Origin: Promethearchaeota archaeon
Lineage (GTDB): Archaea; Asgardarchaeota; Lokiarchaeia; Sigyniarchaeales; SOKP01
Assembly: GCA_019058425.1 (NCBI GenBank)
Contig: JAHPYZ010000032.1
Coordinates: 1-37,260 of the forward strand
Length of the DNA stretch: 37,260 nucleotides
Direction: 5' to 3'
A program made the translations under genes and the position numbers. Below the pieces are notes generated by a model that was not told where the DNA came from, did not search any database, and worked only from the letters and a program-made list of their open reading frames with translations. Shown here piece by piece: positions 1 through 8,467 of this stretch; position 1 is the stretch's first letter, and the number at the start of each line of letters is the position of its first letter.

Positions 1-2095
1 TCAGACTGCCACTGGCCAGGTTTCAGCCACTGTAAACAAGCTTTCGCTCTATCAGTGACCTATGTTTTTATTAAACAGTCGTCCCCCCCTAGTTATTGCA
101 ACTTGAAAGCCCCCACACACTGCCGAAGCTGCGTGTAGAAATTCGCAAGCAAGCCTTATCCCAAAGTTACGGCTCTATTTTGTCGATTTCCCTAGCCTCC
201 TTTACACGAATACGCCTTAGGCTACTCACCTAGGGGCACCTGTGTTGGTTCTGGGTACGATCACGGCATTCCTTACTTTTGCCTTTTTAATAGGTCCTGG
301 AATCGGCGAAACCTTCCACAATTGGATGGCTATTCATGCTTTAAGCTGGGTCTAAGTTTTACACTATTTACCAGCTTTATACATTTAAATAGGGAAATAT
401 TCGACGACCCTATTCCACCTACCCTGAACCGTCAGCAAAAAGTCATGCGTCACCGCTATTCGTAGTGCCGTGGTACAGGAATATAAACCTGTTTCCCTTT
501 CGCGCATACCAGTTAAGGGTGCGCTTAGGATCGACTAACTCTTCGCTGACGACGCATTGCAAAGAAACCCTTGCCCTTTCGGCGGATGGGATTCTAACCC
601 ATCTATGCTTTTACTATTACCAGGATTTTCACTACGGGCAGATCCACAGGAGTTCACACCCCTGCTTCTGCTCCACCCGCACGCTCCCCTACCAGATCAC
701 GGGGTTTTTCCGCCCGTGCTCTTGGGTCTCGGTGGCAGATTTGAGCCCCGTCCATTTTCGGGGCTATATTTCTCGGCAAATGAGTTGTTACACACTCGTT
801 AGGGAATGGCTACTTCTATACCTATCCTTTTGCTGTTTTAGAAATATAACGCCCTTTAGTTTAACACTTAACCTGCACTTTGGGACCTTAACCCAAGTCT
901 AGGTTGTTCCCTTCTCGGCGATGGACTTTACGCCCACCAACCCGTTTCCCAGAGTCTACGGTGCCAGCAGATTCGGAGTTTAAGAGCGTGGCGAGGAATT
1001 TCTTCCCCATACCATGCAATTAGTGCTCTACCCCACTGGCTCCCTCGTCTGAGACTTGGCTGATACCAACTTCGGGGAGAACCAGCTATCACCGATCTAG
1101 ATTAGCCTTTTGCTCCTATTCCCAGTTCATCCAAGTGAATTGCACGTCAACACTGGTGCAGACCTCCATCGTCCTTTCGAACGACTTCATCTTGACCAGG
1201 AATAGATCGACCGGCTTCGGGTATTATAGCAGAGACTTTTGGCCCTTTAAGACCATTCTTCTGGTCTAATTCCTTAGAAGGATTTACTAAACGTTATTAG
1301 GAAGGCAGAACCATCCTTGAACGAGAAGTTTTTCCTAATGTGATAATTAGATTGCAAGAATATTGGTTTCCCTATGCCTACGCGCCGCAAGACGCTTAAG
1401 CTTGCCACTACTATAAACTCCCTGGCCAATGATTCCAGACTGATGATGCGACCCTAGTCCTCTGTATTCTGATGTTCTGTCACCAGAACTCATTCATGCA
1501 GAATCTGTCCTTTCAGGCTGCATCCTTAATAAGCTATTTGGTTTCAAGCACTTTTCACAGCCCTTCCGGGTTACTTTTCATCTTTCGCTCACGCTACTAA
1601 TACGCTATCGGTCTTGGGACATATTTAGATTTGCCAGCGTGTATCTGGCACATTCGTACGAGAAAACCATCCCGCACTACTCGGGGACTCTCGCAGCAAC
1701 CTTCTAGATTACGATTACGCGGCTGTCACGCTCTATGGCTCAGCATTCCAGAGGTATTCATCTTTTCTAGGGAGGTCGTACAAGGCCCACACACCACATT
1801 TCCCATAAGTTTCCTTAGGGATTCGGTTTGATCTGATCCGCTTTCGCTCGCCGTTACTAACGGAATCACTATTGTTTTCTTTTCCTCCTGGTACTAAAAT
1901 GTTTTACTTCCCAGGGTTCCCCTTCCCTGCCGGGAATCTTGCGGATTATTGGGCCGCAAGAGGATGTCCAATTCGAGAATCTCGGGGTCAACGTCTTCAT
2001 GCGACTAACCCGAGCTTATCGCAGCTTGTTGCGCTCTTCATCGGTGCCCAAGCCAAGATATCCACCAAATAGCGGAGGCGTATTGGCGTCTAATT
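1..2095 (-). rRNA. 23S ribosomal RNA, 5' part (3' part outside window)
   Basis: Read on the minus strand, the sequence matches large-subunit rRNA throughout. The region near 2045 carries the 5' domain start (GGTGGATATCTTGGC, then GCTGCGATAAGCTCGG). The block near 1870 has AGTAACGGCGAGCGAAAGC, the block near 1090 has GATAGCTGGTTCTCC, and the window edge lies near the GACTGTTTAATAAAAACATA segment (around E. coli position 1780). The mature 5' end is estimated at about 2095 and was not determined precisely. The span exceeds the same part of E. coli 23S by roughly 200 nt, with the extra length mainly at 1222-1364 and about 1420-1515. G+C is clearly higher than in the flanking DNA. No 16S gene lies upstream: a protein gene on the other strand begins at 2750. 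Long ORFs inside this span are artefacts. Confidence 0.97.
1222..1364 (-). other. 23S rRNA expansion segment (ES9-like position)
   Basis: On the minus strand about 143 nt separate the conserved GGGAAACC (1365-1372) from the conserved CCCGAA (around 1216-1221). From memory the same interval is about 35 nt in E. coli and roughly 65 nt in many archaea. The extra sequence is AT-richer than the surrounding rRNA. The position corresponds to the helix 29-31 region, where expansion segment ES9 has been reported for Asgard 23S rRNA. Assigning it to ES9 is an inference from position only. It has no splice-site structure that I could recognise, so it is read as an expansion and not an intron. Confidence 0.6.
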
Positions 2096-2151
2096 GAGGA
2101 AAGATTCAGATTACTTGTATAAGGGTATGCGTATTCGGAGACAATAAGTCA

Positions 2152-2178
2152 ATTGAGTATTCTTAATGAATGCTCAAT
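2152..2178 (-). other. Hairpin in the 23S leader
   Basis: An 11-bp stem (2152-2162 with 2168-2178, one G-T wobble) closes a 5-nt loop about 60 nt upstream of the estimated 23S 5' end. It may belong to the pre-rRNA leader or processing stem. The partner flank at the 3' end of the 23S gene lies outside the window, so the processing helix cannot be checked. Confidence 0.45.
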
Positions 2179-2237
2179 ATCATACATGACGATTTGAGAC
2201 GATAATAAGAAGACATAAATTAAAATTTATATTAATT

Positions 2238-2378
2238 AGGGAGTATGTTCTTATGAGCATGATTTTCCATGCTTGGCTCCGGTTTTCTCAAACCAACCGA
2301 GGTGTTGGTCAGTTCAAGCACCCACTTCCTGTAGTACCAATTTTTAAACCAAAGTTTTTATTGGAGTACTTCAGTGGG
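2238..2378. other. Structured non-coding DNA in the 655-bp gap between 23S and the first CDS
   Basis: The interval 2095-2750 holds no convincing ORF. Within it are several nested or competing inverted repeats: AGGGAGT (2238-2244) with ACTTCCT (2324-2330); AGCATG (2256-2261) with CATGCT (2268-2273); ACCAAC with GTTGGT around 2292-2309; and a long imperfect hairpin at 2321-2378, pairing CCCACT/AGTGGG and AGTACCAAT/ATTGGAGTACT. Local G+C is above that of the flanking intergenic DNA, as expected for a structured RNA. It does not match the conserved cores of 5S rRNA, SRP RNA, RNase P RNA or tRNA that I looked for. Strand is unknown. The rest of the gap (about 2400-2750) is AT-rich with nothing recognisable. 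Confidence 0.4.
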
Positions 2379-2749
2379 GCCTTTGCCAGCTATCGGTCAT
2401 ATCGCATCAGTAATAGATGAGATATTTTTATTACCAATAACGTATCGACGATATTTAGTGAGTTTTTTATTCAACTCAATTAATGCCATCGACGAAATAT
2501 TAGAATAAATCCTTGATTAAAAATTTTATGGTCTAGTTTCATAAACTTTAAAAGGCAAAACAGAAGGTTTAGGGTTTATTAATTAAATGGTTAATAAGGA
2601 GCGATTTGAGAAAAAAAGTGGATTAGGGGGAAGAACAAATTAGAAAATATAGTAACTTTTATAGTTTAATTATGAATACCTTAAATTATTAATAATAGAC
2701 CTGTTATAATTCGAAGGGACAGCAGAAAGTCTAGTAAGAAAAGTGGTCA

Positions 2750-3622
2750 ATGACAGATAGAAAAGTATTAGTGGGTACATCGGGGTGGGGTTATGATGAG
2801 TGGGTTGGTCCTTTTTATCCAAGCAATTTACGGAAAGAGGATTATTTATTGTATTATTCAGAAATTTTTTATACGAATGAGATAAACACGACGTTTTATA
2901 ATACTCCCTCTCACTGGGTTGTAGAAAACTGGGTTAATAAAACACCACGCAATTTTTTATTTTCGGTGAAGCTTCCTCAATCAATTACTCATGAGCATAA
3001 ATTAGATACAAATTTATGCTTAAACGATTTAGATTATTTTTTGAAAGCGATGGACCCTTTAATTAGCTCGAGAAAATTATTAGCATTTCTGATTCAGCTA
3101 CCACCTTATTTCAAAAAAGAAGAACATTTTAACAATTTAAAGGAATTTATTGCTAATTGGCCTAGAAATATTGAAAGTGATGATTATTATTTGGTTGTTG
3201 AGTTTAGAGACAAATCATGGATGGTTGATGATGTCTTTAACTTTTTAAAGCAAAAATCTCTGACATATTGTGCGGTTATTGAGCCCTTATTACCACCACG
3301 GATGGATATTACAAACCCTGCTTTTGCGTATGTGAGGTTTCATGGTTTTGGTAAGAAAATCTGGTTTGATTATTGTTTTACTGAAGAGGAGATTAAAAAA
3401 TGGTCACATTCAATTAAAGAAGTAATTCCAAAAGTGGATAAAATTGGAGTTTATTTTAATAATCATTTTTCGGGATATGCTGCTAAAAATTCTCTTATGT
3501 TAATGAAAGAATTAGAGGTTCACCCTAAGAATTCACCAGAAGACGTAAGCATTTTGGAGATTAAAAAAAAAACAGGAGAATATTCAAAAGGGCAGATGGA
3601 TTTAGGTAAATTTTTAAAATAA
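2750..3622 (+). CDS. DUF72 (YecE-like) TIM-barrel protein
   Basis: This 290-residue protein has the DUF72/YecE hallmarks: an N-terminal VGTSGWGYDEW (8-18), EINTTFY (44-50), the segment FSVKLPQSITHEHKL (71-85), QLPPYF (116-121), VEFRDKSW (150-157), and AYVRFHG further on. The family folds as a TIM barrel and is widespread in bacteria and archaea, but its biochemical role is not established. Length is normal for the family. The ATG start has no strong Shine-Dalgarno sequence, so a short-leader transcript is possible. The gene for ketopantoate reductase starts 22 nt downstream on the same strand, so the two are probably co-transcribed. The family call is firm; the function is not known. Confidence 0.92.
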   Translation: MTDRKVLVGTSGWGYDEWVGPFYPSNLRKEDYLLYYSEIFYTNEINTTFYNTPSHWVVENWVNKTPRNFLFSVKLPQSITHEHKLDTNLCLNDLDYFLKAMDPLISSRKLLAFLIQLPPYFKKEEHFNNLKEFIANWPRNIESDDYYLVVEFRDKSWMVDDVFNFLKQKSLTYCAVIEPLLPPRMDITNPAFAYVRFHGFGKKIWFDYCFTEEEIKKWSHSIKEVIPKVDKIGVYFNNHFSGYAAKNSLMLMKELEVHPKNSPEDVSILEIKKKTGEYSKGQMDLGKFLK

Positions 3623-3644
3623 ATAAAATAGGAAATATTTACTT

Positions 3645-4652
3645 GTGAGCAAAAAACCGTTAAGAATTGGATTTATCGGGGCTGGTTCTATAGGAAGTTT
3701 ATTTGGTGGGTATTTAGCAAGTATTAAGTCTGATATTTATTCAATAGAAGTAATTTTCTTTTGCATGGAGGACCATGCTACTATTATCAATGAGATTGGT
3801 TTAAAAATATTCCGAAATCAAGAAATAGAACCAATTAAGAACATTAAAGCTTTCGAAAATGAAAAACTTATTGAAGAGAAGCTGGAAAAAGATCCTGATT
3901 TTGAATTTGATTTTCTTTTTCTCACAACAAAAACCTATGATATCAAAAACGCGATGATTCAGTATGAGAAAATCATTAAAGCAAGCAAATATATTGTGAT
4001 TTTGCAGAATGGAATTGGCAATGAAGATATACTTATCCAATATTTTGAAAAAATAAAAATTATCAGAGCATTAACAACGAATGGTGCGTTACTGGAAAAA
4101 CCCGGCCATGTACATCATACAGGGGAAGGTATAACCAAGATTGGATATCCATATCTTAATAAAACTAACGCAAAAGCGAATGAAGTGGATAGTGATAAAT
4201 CTAATTTACATGTATTAGGTGAAGTTTTAAATTTAGCAGGTTTTGAGACGATTATAGTAGAAGATATTGTTATGGAAAGTTGGGAAAAGGCATTGGTTAA
4301 CATTGGGATTAATGCCATTGCTGCATTAACTCGCTTGACTAATGGAGAATTATTAAAAATAGAGGGATTAGAATATCATATTGGACAAGCGATTAATGAG
4401 GCGTTAAAAGTTGCAGAGTTGATGGACATCATACTTCCCAGTAAGGATTATGTATCAATAGCATATGATGTGCTTACAAAAACTGCCAATAACCAGAATT
4501 CAATGCTACAAGATATTTTAAATCATAATCCAACTGAGATCGATTTCTTAAATGGGAAGATTTTAAAGATTGCTACAGACTTTAGGATTAAGGTGCCTTT
4601 TAATGAGTTTTTAACCTATTTAGTAAAGGGTTTGGAAAAATCAGTACATTAG
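3645..4652 (+). CDS. panE: 2-dehydropantoate 2-reductase (ketopantoate reductase)
   Basis: ApbA/PanE-family NADP-dependent reductase of 335 residues that makes pantoate for CoA. The N-terminal Rossmann fold carries GAGSIG (12-17). A dinucleotide-binding region around residue 120 reads LQNGIGNED, and the C-terminal catalytic helix contains ESWEKALVNIGINAIAAL, whose Lys and Asn residues match the family active site. The start is GTG at 3645, 22 nt after the DUF72 gene. Its last 4 bases overlap the end of the convergent acetyltransferase gene. Two other CoA enzymes, phosphopantothenate synthetase (5289-6086) and pantoate kinase (31875-32837), are also in this window. The family contains paralogues acting on other 2-keto acids, but the CoA context favours pantoate. 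Confidence 0.88.
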   Translation: MSKKPLRIGFIGAGSIGSLFGGYLASIKSDIYSIEVIFFCMEDHATIINEIGLKIFRNQEIEPIKNIKAFENEKLIEEKLEKDPDFEFDFLFLTTKTYDIKNAMIQYEKIIKASKYIVILQNGIGNEDILIQYFEKIKIIRALTTNGALLEKPGHVHHTGEGITKIGYPYLNKTNAKANEVDSDKSNLHVLGEVLNLAGFETIIVEDIVMESWEKALVNIGINAIAALTRLTNGELLKIEGLEYHIGQAINEALKVAELMDIILPSKDYVSIAYDVLTKTANNQNSMLQDILNHNPTEIDFLNGKILKIATDFRIKVPFNEFLTYLVKGLEKSVH

Positions 4653-5182
4653 AAATGTTTCGCGTTTAGAGTCATAAAATAGGCATTTTCTCCGTCTCGA
4701 TAATAGTTTTTTTTGATACTTTCAATTTTATAATTGAATTTCTCATACAATCGAATTGCTGTATAGTTCGATACTCTAACTTCAAGAACATATTCATGAA
4801 TTTTGTATTTTTTTATAGCTTTCATACTATGCAATAGCAAAGATTTACCTATTCCTTTTCGTCTAGCTCTTTCAGAGACAGCGATTGAAACCAGATGTCC
4901 TTTATTGATATATTTTAAGCTATTAATAGACGGAGCTTTTTCAACTCTCCACATTATATAGGCTATTATTCTTCCACGTTCATTTTGAGCCACCAAGAAA
5001 CATTCTGGAAAGTTATCAAGTATACTTTTATAGAAGAAGTATGGATAATCTTCTGGTAGTTCTTGTTCATTGATATCAATGACTTCATCTAAATCCTCCA
5101 CAACACATCTTCTAATAAAGAAATCTGGTCCACTATTAGAAGTATCGAAGATATCTGTCTTGGTTTCCTTATTTGTTGTCAT
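4649..5182 (-). CDS. GNAT acetyltransferase, RimI/Ard1-like
   Basis: A 177-residue GNAT protein. The acetyl-CoA loop (motif A) reads RRKGIGKS (107-114), preceded by the beta-strand segment GHLVSIAVS. Later NYTAIRLYEKFNYK and the terminal YYRDGENAYFM are typical of RimI/Ard1 N-alpha-acetyltransferases, which acetylate protein N termini. The first 20 residues are a polar extension without family similarity. It is convergent with and overlaps the ketopantoate reductase gene by 4 nt. The upstream gap of 106 nt contains TATA-like stretches, so it may have its own promoter. Substrate is not predictable from sequence; an archaeal N-terminal acetyltransferase is the best guess. Confidence 0.85.
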   Translation of the reverse strand: MTTNKETKTDIFDTSNSGPDFFIRRCVVEDLDEVIDINEQELPEDYPYFFYKSILDNFPECFLVAQNERGRIIAYIMWRVEKAPSINSLKYINKGHLVSIAVSERARRKGIGKSLLLHSMKAIKKYKIHEYVLEVRVSNYTAIRLYEKFNYKIESIKKNYYRDGENAYFMTLNAKHF

Positions 5183-5288
5183 TTTTATCGATGCTAATGA
5201 AATTTAAAATAAAGAATAGCCTTGATAATATATGGAATATAATAATATAAGCTTTTAAGTTTTTATGAATGGAAAACTGCAAATGATT

Positions 5289-6086
5289 TCAAAATTTTAT
5301 AATATCAAATGCAATTTTTTTCTGTCGTTGAATATAATCAAGAATTAGGTCCAGAGTTTCTTGAATATTCAATTTGTTGTTGAAGTTATTGACAATAGCA
5401 TTTAACCGCTTTTTATTTAATTCCTTTAGTTTCTTAGTAATTTTGATCATTTCAGGAATCACTCTCACGATATTATCAACAATAGTGATATCTGCCCATA
5501 ATGCGGTTCTACTTATAGGATTTAAATCTACAGCAATAACTTTTTTCTTTAATTTTTTTAAGGCTTCAGTCCTATCTCCATCTTCTAAAGGAACCATTAC
5601 TACATCTGCATTTGCTATTAACTCTACTTTTCTTCTATTGCTTTCAAGACCGTCGAGTTCAATCATTTTTTTAGGGTCAATTCCATAAATTTCTATGGCT
5701 CCTGCCTTCTGCAACACATTTTTTATTGCTTCAATTCTACCTTCTTTGTGGTAAAATAAATTAATTTCAAGTGGAGCATTTAAGACATTCGATAATATAA
5801 CGAGTTCATTTGGATTCAATGCAGCAACATTTCCATTTACACTGATTACAGGTCTATCAGCTAATAATAATGTGGCGACTGCTGCTTCAATAGCTTTTTT
5901 GGCAACTTCAGTAGTTTTTTCACCTAAAATATAATCAAAACATTCTCCTCTTCCATGAGCAATTAACCCTGCCTCAGCAACAACTAAGTTTTTCATACCT
6001 TCAATTATTTTGTGACGATATTTTAGGCTTTCATAACGGGGATGAGACTTAGGAACCGCATTTTCTTGATTTTCGTTCGAAGTCAT
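5289..6086 (-). CDS. 4-phosphopantoate--beta-alanine ligase (phosphopantothenate synthetase)
   Basis: This 265-residue protein matches the archaeal PPS family (formerly DUF137). Recognisable blocks are SHPRYESLKYRHKI (14-27), GLIAHGRGECFDYILGEKT, PVISVNGNVAAL and INLFYHKEGR. With pantoate kinase it forms the archaeal route from pantoate to 4'-phosphopantothenate, replacing bacterial PanC and CoaA. The ATP-dependent reaction condenses 4-phosphopantoate with beta-alanine. The gene is divergent from aRF1 across a 94-bp AT-rich region with TATA-like sequences. The partner kinase is about 26 kb away at 31875-32837. The length is typical and no motif is missing. Confidence 0.93.
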   Translation of the reverse strand: MTSNENQENAVPKSHPRYESLKYRHKIIEGMKNLVVAEAGLIAHGRGECFDYILGEKTTEVAKKAIEAAVATLLLADRPVISVNGNVAALNPNELVILSNVLNAPLEINLFYHKEGRIEAIKNVLQKAGAIEIYGIDPKKMIELDGLESNRRKVELIANADVVMVPLEDGDRTEALKKLKKKVIAVDLNPISRTALWADITIVDNIVRVIPEMIKITKKLKELNKKRLNAIVNNFNNKLNIQETLDLILDYIQRQKKIAFDIIKF

Positions 6087-6180
6087 AAGATATCAAAACT
6101 ATTAATATTGTTCTTTATATAGATTGATATAATGAAAAACTATTAATTTTTTGTAAAATATTAAAATATGGTAGATACTT

Positions 6181-7455
6181 ATGAGTTCAGCAGCGAAAAA
6201 GAAGACTAACGATTTAAATATTTATAAAACAAAGAAATTGTTAGAGGATCTCAGGAGTAAGAAAGGTTTTCATACAGAATTAATATCAGTATATATTCCT
6301 CATGATAGAAAAATATCTGATGTTACGAATCATCTAAAAAATGAAATTAGTGAAAGTCAGAATATTAAATCAAAATTAACACGAAAGAATGTACTTGATA
6401 GTATATCAAGTCTTTTAGGACAACTAAAAAATATTAATGAAGTCCCTGAAAATGGCTTGGTTATGTTTTCAGGAGCGATTCCTCAGAGTAATACACCAGG
6501 AACAGAGAAAAATGAAATGTACATTGTTGATCCTCCTGATAGAGTAATCACCTTTAGATACCATTGTGCGAGTGAATTTCTATTATGGCCATTAGAGGAA
6601 ATGCTTACCGCTAAAGAAACATATGGTTTATTAGTTATTGGAAGAAAGGAATCCGCAGTAGGATATATTAAAGGTAATAAGGTTGAAGTTGTTAGAGAAT
6701 TTACATCGGGAATCCATGGTAAGCACAGGGCAGGTGGACAATCTCAACGAAGGTATGAAAGACTGATCGAGGAAGGAGAGAAACTTTTTTATCGTAGAAT
6801 CTCAGATACCGTCAATGAACTCTTTTTATCAATGGAAGACCTACAAGGTATATTTATCGGAGGTCCAGGTCAATCTAAGGAAAAATTTGTAAGTGATGAG
6901 AGTTTAGATTACCGGTTACGGGATAAAATAATGGACGTCGTTGATCTTGGTTACGGTGGAACAGAAGGAATTCGAGCTTTAATAGAAAAAATAAAAGATA
7001 AAATAGAAAATGTGAAATATATACGAGAGAAACAAGTAATGCAACAATTTATGAAAGAAATCACTAGTGATTCTGGTTTAGCATCTTATGGATTGGAAGC
7101 TATACAGAAAGCATTAAATTATGGAGCTGTTGATAATTTAATACTTTCGGAAAAATTAGATATATATAAACTCAAAATAGAGTGCTCAAATTGTCAATTT
7201 AATGAACATAGAACTGTAAAAGAGAGAAACTTTGATAGAATTACAGCAAGTATCCAAAATGAGTCTTGTCCTAAATGTTCATCAAATTCTTTTAATATTA
7301 TAGAGAGTAAATCAATAATTGAAGAGCTAGGAGAGATTGCAGAATCCACAGGTACTAGTATTGAAATATTATCTACAGAAACTGAAGAAGGAGAAATGTT
7401 GTATAATACTTTTGGAGGGATAGCTGCAATCCTCCGTTATAAACTTGATTATTAG
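6181..7455 (+). CDS. prf1: Peptide chain release factor aRF1 (eRF1 family)
   Basis: A class-1 release factor of 424 residues that reads all three stop codons and triggers peptidyl-tRNA hydrolysis. Domain 1 has the NIKS stop-codon motif (61-64) and YHCASEF, the YxCxxxF motif (127-133). Domain 2 has the catalytic GGQ (185-187) in RAGGQSQRRYERL. Domain 3 ends with a zinc-ribbon-like pair, CSNCQF and CPKCSS. The start is ATG at 6181. A Get3-type ATPase starts 26 nt downstream, so the pair is probably one operon. The length is normal and nothing suggests altered stop recognition, so an in-frame UAA elsewhere in the window should be a genuine stop. Confidence 0.97.
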   Translation: MSSAAKKKTNDLNIYKTKKLLEDLRSKKGFHTELISVYIPHDRKISDVTNHLKNEISESQNIKSKLTRKNVLDSISSLLGQLKNINEVPENGLVMFSGAIPQSNTPGTEKNEMYIVDPPDRVITFRYHCASEFLLWPLEEMLTAKETYGLLVIGRKESAVGYIKGNKVEVVREFTSGIHGKHRAGGQSQRRYERLIEEGEKLFYRRISDTVNELFLSMEDLQGIFIGGPGQSKEKFVSDESLDYRLRDKIMDVVDLGYGGTEGIRALIEKIKDKIENVKYIREKQVMQQFMKEITSDSGLASYGLEAIQKALNYGAVDNLILSEKLDIYKLKIECSNCQFNEHRTVKERNFDRITASIQNESCPKCSSNSFNIIESKSIIEELGEIAESTGTSIEILSTETEEGEMLYNTFGGIAAILRYKLDY

Positions 7456-7481
7456 TAAAAAGATAGGTTATTGTATTTAAA

Positions 7482-8465
7482 ATGGAATTAAAAGATGTGT
7501 TACTAAACTTAAAAATAGTAATGTTTGGAGGCAAAGGGGGAGTTGGAAAAACTAGCTGTGCAGCAAGCTCGGCTATATGGGCAGCAGAACATGGAAGAAA
7601 TACTTTGATTATAAGTACTGATCCTGCTCATTCTTTGGGTGATAGTTTAGGAGTTGAATTATTACCTGGTATTCCTACACTCATTGAAGGTATAGAAAAT
7701 TTAACAGCATTAGAGATTAATCCTAAAGCGAATATGGCAGAATTCCAAGGACTAACGAATATTAATCCTTTAGAAGAAATGGGTATGGAAGATATGATGG
7801 GAGGGATGTCTTTATTAGGTGATTTAGAAGATTTAACTTCGATGAATCCCCCTGGAATTGATGAAGCTTTAGCTTTTGGTAAGATTTTGGAATTTATAGA
7901 GACGGAACATGATTTTGATTTAGTTATCTTTGATACTGCTCCTACAGGACACACATTAAGGTTTTTAGGTCTCCCAGATACGTTATCTGGGTGGATAGGT
8001 AAGCTCATAAAAATGAGAGTGAAATTAGGTAATATGTTTGGAGCAATAAAAAGGATGTTCACTCGTGAAGAAAAGAAAAAAGACAATTCTTTAGATGTTT
8101 TAGAAAAGCTTAATCAATCTATAATAAATGCTAAAGATGACCTTACTAATCCAATCAAAAATTCTTTTGTAATAGTAATGATCCCAGAAGAAATGGCAAT
8201 ATTAGAAACTGGGAGATTACTAAATGAACTAGTGAAATATGAAATTCCTGTTTCTAATATCGTGGTGAATCAGTTATACCAAGATACAAATAGATTATGC
8301 GATTTTTGTAAAACAAGAAGAGAAATGCAACAGAAAAACCTTAGTAAGATAAGAGAAGTATTTAAGGATAAATTGAATAAAATTCTCATTGAAGTTCCAT
8401 TATTCAAGGGAGAAATAAGAGAATATGAAAAATTAAAAGAAATGGGAGAGTATTTAATAAAATAA
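7482..8465 (+). CDS. Get3/ArsA-family ATPase
   Basis: A 327-residue member of the ArsA/Get3 ATPases. The deviant Walker A is GKGGVGKTS (17-25), with ISTDPAHSLGDSLG as the switch I region. FDTAPTGHTLRFLGLP is the switch II signature. A CxxC pair (LCDFCKTRR, near residue 270) matches the zinc site that joins Get3 dimers. Methionine-rich stretches (EEMGMEDMMGGMS) lie where the client-binding groove forms in tail-anchored-protein targeting factors. It is a single ATPase domain, as in Get3, and not the doubled bacterial ArsA. The gene follows aRF1 by 26 nt and is convergent with the thiolase gene, 2 nt apart. A role in tail-anchored protein delivery is inferred; arsenite transport is unlikely without ArsB. 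Confidence 0.9.
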   Translation: MELKDVLLNLKIVMFGGKGGVGKTSCAASSAIWAAEHGRNTLIISTDPAHSLGDSLGVELLPGIPTLIEGIENLTALEINPKANMAEFQGLTNINPLEEMGMEDMMGGMSLLGDLEDLTSMNPPGIDEALAFGKILEFIETEHDFDLVIFDTAPTGHTLRFLGLPDTLSGWIGKLIKMRVKLGNMFGAIKRMFTREEKKKDNSLDVLEKLNQSIINAKDDLTNPIKNSFVIVMIPEEMAILETGRLLNELVKYEIPVSNIVVNQLYQDTNRLCDFCKTRREMQQKNLSKIREVFKDKLNKILIEVPLFKGEIREYEKLKEMGEYLIK

Positions 8466-8467
8466 CA

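Noticed and set aside
465..2072. Four open reading frames of 66-145 codons on the plus strand
   Set aside because: They lie inside the 23S rRNA gene, antisense to it, and have no recognisable protein features.
2238..2330. 5S rRNA gene on the minus strand
   Set aside because: The loop C-like segment matches at about 12 of 17 positions, but the unit is only 93 nt, the conserved GAACACGGAAGTTAAG is degraded, and no proper helix IV/V arm exists.
5183..5288. Small RNA or promoter structure between the acetyltransferase and phosphopantothenate synthetase genes
   Set aside because: The gap is simply AT-rich with TATA-like runs; no stable hairpin or conserved element could be seen.
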